This document shows, one piece after another, positions 23,987 to 29,202 of a stretch of 29,202 bases of DNA (its first letter is position 1; each line of letters opens with the position of its first letter). Origin of the DNA: CAJOLV01 sp045631885 (GTDB taxonomy: Bacteria > Bacillota_I > Bacilli_A > RFN20 > CAG-826); the NCBI GenBank assembly GCA_045631885.1, contig JAZQVN010000008.1:1-29202 (forward strand), given 5' to 3'. Position numbers and translations under genes: made by a program. Under the pieces are notes generated by a model, which saw only the letters and a list, made by a program, of their open reading frames with translations, searched no databases and was not told the DNA's origin.

Positions 23987-24880
23987 ATGTACAAACTAAA
24001 CAAAACTCAATCAATTCTCATTATTGGTCTGATATATTTCTTTGCGATAGCGGTGGGGTATCTTGCCTCCTATTTTGCAATTAAAGGTAATTTGATGCTT
24101 CAACTCTTTTTAGCGGATGTCATCGCAACCTTTATTGTTTATATATTTACTTTGATATTTAAAAATACCAGTGTCTATGATCCATATTGGTCACTCACTC
24201 CATGGGCCCTCATTTTATTAGGTATTATTCAAGTTGGTAATTACAGCGTTCCAATCTTTATTTTGTTCGTCGCGTTTAGCTTCTGGTCATGGAGATTAAC
24301 GATTAACTGGGCAATTACATTAAAAGATATTTATACAGAAGACTGGAGATATAAAAAGTATCGTGGAGAAAATGTTGTTTTGTTCCATATCATCAACTTA
24401 CTAGGTTTCCAATATATGCCAACATTTTTGGTGTATGGGGGAATAACTCCATTTGTTTTACTTGTCGAGTCTGGCTCAAATTATTGGGCGATATTAGGCG
24501 CGACATTTATCGTGATAGGCACAGTTTTAGAATTAATCGCTGACCATCAAATGCATCGTTTCTTGAAGAAAACAACAGAGAGAAAAACATGCAAAGAAGG
24601 ATTGTGGGCTTATTCTCGTCATCCTAATTATTTAGGTGAAATTACTATCTGGTTTGGCTTAGCTCTAACACACGTTATTCAATATCCTACTTTATGGTAT
24701 AGCGATATAGCCATATTCTTCATCTTCGGTCTCTTCTATTTTATCTCTATCCCAATGATGGAGAAAAGACAGCTTTCACGCAGAAATGACTATGAAAATT
24801 ACATCAAAACCACTTCAAAATTATTGATTTTACCAAATAAACACGTCGAATCAAATAAGGCAGAGCTTCAAGAAGAATAG
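23987..24880 (+). CDS. DUF1295 / steroid 5-alpha-reductase-like membrane protein
   Basis: 297 aa with about seven or eight transmembrane helices (starting at about residues 10, 38, 71, 92, 141, 166 and 236). The C-terminal signature GLWAYSRHPNYLGEITIWFG (about 203-222) is the cofactor-binding motif shared by DUF1295 proteins, ICMT-type methyltransferases and steroid 5-alpha-reductases, and VYDPYWSLTP at 62-71 is typical of the DUF1295 N-terminal half. The substrate is unknown; an NAD(P)H-dependent or SAM-dependent lipid-modifying role is possible. It is a monocistronic unit divergent from rpsD and followed by a terminator. No Shine-Dalgarno is seen. Confidence 0.88.
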   Translation: MYKLNKTQSILIIGLIYFFAIAVGYLASYFAIKGNLMLQLFLADVIATFIVYIFTLIFKNTSVYDPYWSLTPWALILLGIIQVGNYSVPIFILFVAFSFWSWRLTINWAITLKDIYTEDWRYKKYRGENVVLFHIINLLGFQYMPTFLVYGGITPFVLLVESGSNYWAILGATFIVIGTVLELIADHQMHRFLKKTTERKTCKEGLWAYSRHPNYLGEITIWFGLALTHVIQYPTLWYSDIAIFFIFGLFYFISIPMMEKRQLSRRNDYENYIKTTSKLLILPNKHVESNKAELQEE

Positions 24881-24902
24881 TCCAAAATATCTCATATTAT
24901 TT

Positions 24903-24938
24903 ATAACCTATTTATTAAGAAAAATGGGTTATTTTTTT
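24903..24938 (+). terminator. Intrinsic terminator after the DUF1295 gene
   Basis: 11 bp stem ATAACCTATTT / AAATGGGTTAT (24903-24913 and 24922-24932, one T-G wobble), 8 nt loop, then a run of seven T. Confidence 0.88.
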
Positions 24939-25040
24939 ATCTTCATTTCTAAATAATGGGAAGAAAATATTTTTATAAAAATTATTTTGTTGCACTTATT
25001 AATAGAAAATTTTAATGAATGTTGCTAATCTATATTTATA

Positions 25041-25054
25041 GTTCATTTATGAAC
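25041..25054. repeat. 14-bp inverted repeat upstream of ezrA
   Basis: GTTCAT-TT-ATGAAC, a perfect palindrome 31 nt before the ezrA ATG, in the only sizeable noncoding gap (24881-25084) of this segment. It could be an operator or a small hairpin. AT-rich sequence makes short palindromes common, so support is modest. Confidence 0.3.
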
Positions 25055-25084
25055 TTTTAATATCAGGTAAAAAGAGGATTAGTT

Positions 25085-26815
25085 ATGAGAGTATTAGATG
25101 GAAACACGGTTTTAATTACCGTCCTAGTCATTCTAGGGGTGATTGTTTTAGGGTTTGGATTATTCCTTCTCTATCATTTTGTTATTTCACGTAATTCATA
25201 CAAAAAGCAATTAAGAGATTTAGAAAGAAAATATTCCTATCTCGACGCTTTACTTATCGGTCAAGACTCTCAATATATCCATCGTTTAGAAATCATCTCT
25301 CGTACCAATTTACTCTTTGTTGAAAAATACAATTTCTATTCTCGTCGATTCAAAGAAGTGTTTGATGGTGATGATAAATTCGCTGAATCAATGATTAAAC
25401 AATTAAAAGCTTTAATCGCGAACAATCAATATAAGAGTATCAAAGTCGTTTTAGCGGACACTAAGAAAGCGATCGCGACTTTTGAAGATAACGTCAACCA
25501 ATTAGACGCTGAACTTTATGAGATCATTAAACCAGAAGAAGAAGCAAAACACACAATTCTCCAATTAAAAGAGAATTATCGTCGTGTTAAACAATTATTC
25601 TATGCGAACTCTTCTGACCTTGAACTCGTTTCCGCATCATTCACTCAAGTGTTTGATAAATTAGATGAATCTTTCTCTAACTTTGAAGATTACATCGGTG
25701 GTGGTGAATATGAAGAAGCTCAAGCCATTATTCCTGTCATTAGACAAGTTGTTACCGCGTTAGATACCGCTTTAGCGACTTTACCAACTCTTTGTATTTT
25801 AGCCACTAAGATCGTCCCAGAAAAAATCGCTCAATTATCTACAGAATTCAATGAAATTGAAAGAAGAGGAATTCCTCTCTTTAATTTATCATTCCAAGAA
25901 AAAGTCAGTAGATGGAATAACTCTTTAACTGCGATTAAAAAGAAATTAGTTTCTTTACAAGTCGCTGGTGTTAAAGAAGAAATCGATTCTGTTCAAGATG
26001 AGATTGAACAATTACGTCAATCTTTAGAAAAAGAACTCGCTGATAAAAATGACTTCACCGCGAGATGCGATGACTTATATGGAAGAGTTGTTAATTTAGA
26101 AAAACAATATGTAAAAATCTGTGCGGTTTTACCAGATGTTAGACAAGTTTACGTAGTAACTGAAGAACACGAAGAAGAAATCGCCAACTTAAAAGACTAC
26201 ATCAATAAGATGGGTAGTTCTAAACGTACCCTTGATAACTTTATTAATTCCGGCACAAAACAACCTTATAGTGTTTTGAAAGAGAAATTAGATGATTTAC
26301 AATCCGACTTTGATACCGCTTCTACAGCGATGAGTGCTTTTAAAGCCTATGTTGATAGTTTAAGAACATCTAGCGAAGAAGCTTATACAATTGTTTTCGT
26401 CTATTATTATCACTGCAAACAAATTGAAGCCAGTTTAAGAAACTTAAACATTCCTAATTTTGCTAACCAATATATCGAACAAATTGAAAATTGCTATTCA
26501 TTATTGAACCAAATCGATGAAACTTTAAAGATTAAACCAATCAATGTTGGCGATATTAACGCGATGGTGGAACAACTCAAGAACACCGCGAATGTTTTCT
26601 TCGATGAAGTTGATAACCACATTAGAGAGGCTCAACTTGCTGAATCGGCAATTGTCTACGCGAATAGAGATAGAAATCACCAAATGGATTTACACTCAAG
26701 ACTTAATGTCTTAGAAAAACAATTCTACGATGGTGACTTTGTCAAAGTTTATCACGACGCGAAAGATCTTTATAGACGTAGCCATGTAGAGGAAAATCCT
26801 TATGGCGCAAAATAA
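25085..26815 (+). CDS. ezrA: Septation ring formation regulator EzrA
   Basis: 576 aa, close to the 560-570 aa of other EzrA proteins. Architecture: very short N-terminus, one transmembrane helix (about residues 9-31), then a long cytoplasmic region of spectrin-like helical repeats and coiled coil rich in Glu, Lys and Gln (for example EIDSVQDEIEQLRQSLEKEL). Known role: membrane-anchored regulator that binds FtsZ, limits extra Z-rings and links them to division proteins. The following cysteine desulfurase and thiI genes give the same order as in B. subtilis, which supports the call since the sequence itself is poorly conserved. AAGAGGA precedes the ATG. It overlaps the next gene by 14 nt. Confidence 0.88.
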   Translation: MRVLDGNTVLITVLVILGVIVLGFGLFLLYHFVISRNSYKKQLRDLERKYSYLDALLIGQDSQYIHRLEIISRTNLLFVEKYNFYSRRFKEVFDGDDKFAESMIKQLKALIANNQYKSIKVVLADTKKAIATFEDNVNQLDAELYEIIKPEEEAKHTILQLKENYRRVKQLFYANSSDLELVSASFTQVFDKLDESFSNFEDYIGGGEYEEAQAIIPVIRQVVTALDTALATLPTLCILATKIVPEKIAQLSTEFNEIERRGIPLFNLSFQEKVSRWNNSLTAIKKKLVSLQVAGVKEEIDSVQDEIEQLRQSLEKELADKNDFTARCDDLYGRVVNLEKQYVKICAVLPDVRQVYVVTEEHEEEIANLKDYINKMGSSKRTLDNFINSGTKQPYSVLKEKLDDLQSDFDTASTAMSAFKAYVDSLRTSSEEAYTIVFVYYYHCKQIEASLRNLNIPNFANQYIEQIENCYSLLNQIDETLKIKPINVGDINAMVEQLKNTANVFFDEVDNHIREAQLAESAIVYANRDRNHQMDLHSRLNVLEKQFYDGDFVKVYHDAKDLYRRSHVEENPYGAK

Positions 26816-27947
26816 TTTGATTTATTTTGATAATGCCTCTACCACGAAAGTTAATCCTGAAGTATTACAAGCGTATATCAAAGTAAATGAAACTACCTTT
26901 GGTAATGCGAGCAGCATTCATTTCGCTGGTCAAGAAGCATCGAGATTACTAGACAAAAGTAGAGAATCAATTCTCTCTTCTTTTGGTTTATCTAGTTCCC
27001 ATCAAGTCATCTTCACTAGTGGGGCGACAGAAGGAAATAACTTAGCTATTAAAGGCTACGCTTTGAAATATAAAAACCGTGGGAGTCACATTATCGTGAG
27101 TGCGATTGAGCACGCCTCTGTGCTTGAATGCGCAAAGCAGCTCGAAAGTGAATTTGGTTTTAACGTTACTTATTTACCAGTTGATGAACACGGCACAATC
27201 AATATTGAGGAACTCATTAACGCAATTACTGATAAAACAATTCTCGTCTCCATTATGGCGGTCAATAACGAAATCGGCGTTGTTAATGACATTGAAGGAA
27301 TTGCTAAATTATTAACTGCATACCCAAAGATTGCCTTCCATGTAGATGCCACTCAAGCAATTGGAAAAGTTAACCTCAATTATAGTAATGTCGATTTCAT
27401 CACTTTCTCCGGTCACAAGATACACGGATTAAAGGGAACAGGAGCCTTAATTAAGAAGAAAAAGTTAGAGGTTTTACCACTTAATTCTGGTGGTGGACAA
27501 GAAGACAATTTTAGAAGCGGCACAAACGATGTTGCAGGCGCTGTCTCTTTAGCCAAAGCGATTAAGCTCGCAAATAGTGAAATTGAGAAAAATAAGCTGA
27601 AAATTACGGCGATTTCCTTCCTAATTTACGAATATTTAGAAAAAAATAATGACCTTTACGAGATCAATTCTGATAAGGAAAATCCATACATTATTAACTT
27701 CTCTTTGAAGAACAAAAAAGCTAGTGTTGTAGTAGAGGCTTTATCGAACAAAAATATCATGGTCTCTTCTATCTCCGCCTGCCACTCGAGAAAAGAGTCA
27801 TATAGCCATGTTGTAATGGCGATGGGTAAAGGGGAGATATTATCCCACAACACAGTGAGAGTAAGTTTGGATTCTTCTAATACTATTGACGAAGGAAAAG
27901 TCTTCTTAAAAGAGTTAGATGAAATTGTCAGGGGGATTAAACAATGA
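26802..27947 (+). CDS. iscS: Cysteine desulfurase (IscS/NifS family)
   Basis: 381 aa. PLP enzyme that removes sulfur from cysteine and holds it as a persulfide. Motifs: YFDNASTTKVNPEV at the N-terminus, FTSGATEGNNLAIKG (PLP phosphate), IEHASVLE, SIMAVNNEIGV, the PLP lysine Lys206 in SGHKIHG, and the persulfide cysteine Cys327 in SSISACHSRKES. In Bacilli the copy coupled to thiI (nifZ) is dedicated to 4-thiouridine in tRNA; the ATGA overlap with thiI suggests the same here. No Fe-S scaffold gene is adjacent. ATG at 26802 has AGAGGA upstream. Confidence 0.94.
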   Translation: MAQNNLIYFDNASTTKVNPEVLQAYIKVNETTFGNASSIHFAGQEASRLLDKSRESILSSFGLSSSHQVIFTSGATEGNNLAIKGYALKYKNRGSHIIVSAIEHASVLECAKQLESEFGFNVTYLPVDEHGTINIEELINAITDKTILVSIMAVNNEIGVVNDIEGIAKLLTAYPKIAFHVDATQAIGKVNLNYSNVDFITFSGHKIHGLKGTGALIKKKKLEVLPLNSGGGQEDNFRSGTNDVAGAVSLAKAIKLANSEIEKNKLKITAISFLIYEYLEKNNDLYEINSDKENPYIINFSLKNKKASVVVEALSNKNIMVSSISACHSRKESYSHVVMAMGKGEILSHNTVRVSLDSSNTIDEGKVFLKELDEIVRGIKQ

Positions 27948-29125
27948 TTCATTACGACTATATCATGGTGAGATTTGGTGAATTATCCACTAAAGGAAAA
28001 AACAAGATCGATTTCATCCGCACTTTAGGAGATAACATCAAACATGCATTAAAAGATTTTAATAATATTTCTATCGATGTGAAGAGAGATCACATCTATG
28101 TTGAACTTAACGGAGAGGATTATGAGCCGATTTTAGCCCGTCTACAAGACGTTAGCGGAATTCACGCCTTATCCCTCGTCTATAAATGTTCCAAGGACCT
28201 AGAAGCCGTAAAAAAGGCTTCTCTAGAGTTAATTAGACAAGAAAAAGGTAAAACCTTTAAAGTCAAAGCCAAAAGAAGTGATAAACAATATCCAGTGCAT
28301 TCCGAAGAGATTACGAGAATTGTCGCTGGTGAAATATTGAGAAATACCGATTTAAAAGTCGATGTCCATAATCCAGATATCTTATTCTCTGTCGATATGA
28401 GACAAGAAGCTTGCTATATCTTCTGTAGCACTTTTGAAGGCGCAGGAGGATATCCTTTAGGAGTAGGCGGTAAATCTATGCATATGCTTTCTGGCGGAAT
28501 TGATTCTCCAGTCGCTGCATATTTACTCATGAAAAGAGGCGTGATGGTGGAATGCATCCATTTCGCATCCCCTCCATACACACAAGCGGGCGTTATATAT
28601 AAGCTCGAAGACCTATTACACAAATTAAATCGTTATCAACCTAGAATTAGATTACATATCGTTCCTTTTACCAAGATTCAAGAAGCGATTTACGATAATG
28701 TCGATGAAAGCTATTGCATCACCTTGATGAGAAGAATGATGTTTAGACTTGCGGATAGATTAGCAAAAAGAAGAAAATGCCCTGTTATTTCTACTGGTGA
28801 ATCAGTGGGCCAAGTCGCCTCGCAGACACTCGCGAGCATGAATGTGATTAACGCGGTCACGAATATGCCCGTTATCCGCCCGTGCTGTACAATGGATAAA
28901 TTAGACATCATTAAAGTGAGTGAAAAGATCGATACATATGAAATTTCCATTCGTCCTTATGAAGATTGCTGTACGATCTTTACTCCACTCGCGCCAAAGA
29001 CAATGCCGCATTTAGATGAAGCTTTAGAATATGAAAAGAAATTCGATTATGAAACTTTAATAAATGAAGCATTAAATAATATCGAAGTGAAATTTATTTC
29101 TGAAGATGATCAAGAAATCATTTAA
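27944..29125 (+). CDS. thiI: tRNA 4-thiouridine synthetase ThiI
   Basis: 393 aa, the short form without a rhodanese domain, as in B. subtilis. An N-terminal ferredoxin-like plus THUMP region (YDYIMVRFGELSTKGKN to about residue 165, tRNA binding) is followed by the PP-loop adenylating domain with SGGIDSP at about 183-189 and CHS-like STGESVGQVASQTL further on. It activates U8 of tRNA with ATP and accepts sulfur from the upstream desulfurase. The absence of rhodanese implies transfer through a PP-domain cysteine (Cys residues occur in RPCCTMD and EDCCTIF). Last gene before a terminator. Confidence 0.96.
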   Translation: MIHYDYIMVRFGELSTKGKNKIDFIRTLGDNIKHALKDFNNISIDVKRDHIYVELNGEDYEPILARLQDVSGIHALSLVYKCSKDLEAVKKASLELIRQEKGKTFKVKAKRSDKQYPVHSEEITRIVAGEILRNTDLKVDVHNPDILFSVDMRQEACYIFCSTFEGAGGYPLGVGGKSMHMLSGGIDSPVAAYLLMKRGVMVECIHFASPPYTQAGVIYKLEDLLHKLNRYQPRIRLHIVPFTKIQEAIYDNVDESYCITLMRRMMFRLADRLAKRRKCPVISTGESVGQVASQTLASMNVINAVTNMPVIRPCCTMDKLDIIKVSEKIDTYEISIRPYEDCCTIFTPLAPKTMPHLDEALEYEKKFDYETLINEALNNIEVKFISEDDQEII

Positions 29126-29144
29126 AAAAATAAAAATATTTGAA

Positions 29145-29182
29145 AAAAGCCTCTTTTTAGACCTAAGAAGAGGTTTCTTTTT
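29145..29182 (+). terminator. Intrinsic terminator after thiI
   Basis: Stem GCCTCTT / AAGAGGT (29149-29155 and 29168-29174, closing G-T wobble, extended by A-T pairs), 12 nt loop, then TTCTTTTTAT. It ends the ezrA-iscS-thiI unit. Confidence 0.8.
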
Positions 29183-29202
29183 ATATAAAGAAAATATATA
29201 GA

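Noticed and set aside
1..29202. UGA read as tryptophan (Mycoplasma code)
   Set aside because: TGA ends rsgA, coaX, pepV and iscS exactly at overlaps with the next start, and all conserved Trp positions use TGG.
1..29202. CRISPR arrays, insertion sequences, tRNA or rRNA genes
   Set aside because: No spaced direct repeats, transposase-like frames, cloverleaf structures or rRNA stretches were seen on either strand.

Overview
This 29.2 kb window is an AT-rich (about one third G+C by eye), gene-dense stretch of bacterial chromosome. Gene content and order point to a reduced-genome member of the Bacilli close to the Mollicutes/Erysipelotrichia side (an Acholeplasma-like or RF39/RFN20-like gut lineage would fit; this is inference). 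Evidence: gene order recalling Bacillus subtilis (rqcH, gmk, priA, rsmB, rlmN, prpC, prkC, rsgA, rpe, rpmB; and ezrA, cysteine desulfurase, thiI), EzrA itself, GlgC plus GlgD, and strong AAGGAGG Shine-Dalgarno sites. TGA is a normal stop (rsgA, coaX, pepV and iscS end in TGA), so this is not the UGA=Trp code of Mycoplasma.

Layout. (1) 1-651, minus: N-terminal part of RqcH, cut by the window edge. (2) 692-10094, plus: a long cluster gmk, priA, a DUF1904-like gene, a degenerate rsmB, rlmN, prpC, prkC, rsgA, rpe and a six-helix membrane protein, mostly joined by 1-8 nt overlaps and closed by a bidirectional terminator. Compared with B. subtilis, rpoZ, coaBC, def, fmt and thiN are absent from this neighbourhood. 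(3) 10143-11597: rpmB (minus) and a small accessory patch with two unrelated-looking two-helix membrane proteins of similar architecture in divergent orientation, with a 43-codon ORF between them. (4) 11703-23084, plus: glgC-glgD-glgA-leuS, then coaX, ECF S-component, pepV, trmB, an unknown gene and nicotinate phosphoribosyltransferase, closed by a strong bidirectional terminator. (5) 23146-23900, minus: rpsD with its own promoter and a structured leader of about 150 nt, probably the S4 autoregulatory element. (6) 23987-29125, plus: a DUF1295 membrane protein, then ezrA-iscS-thiI, closed by a terminator.

How the genes work together. The first cluster mixes translation quality control and ribosome maturation (RqcH, RlmN, RsgA, L28), replication restart (PriA), GMP supply (Gmk) and a PrpC/PrkC phosphatase-kinase pair. 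The second makes glycogen (GlgCDA) and cofactors (CoA through CoaX, NAD through the nicotinate salvage enzyme) with a likely vitamin importer. The last links division (EzrA) with sulfur mobilisation for tRNA thiolation (IscS, ThiI).

Most notable points: an RsmB homologue that has lost both catalytic cysteines and the SAM loop; three promoters whose -10 boxes lie only 6-11 nt before start codons lacking a Shine-Dalgarno, implying leaderless mRNAs; a soluble PrkC without membrane or PASTA parts; and the rpsD leader. I see no mobile element, CRISPR array, tRNA or rRNA, and no gene-free stretch longer than 300 bases.
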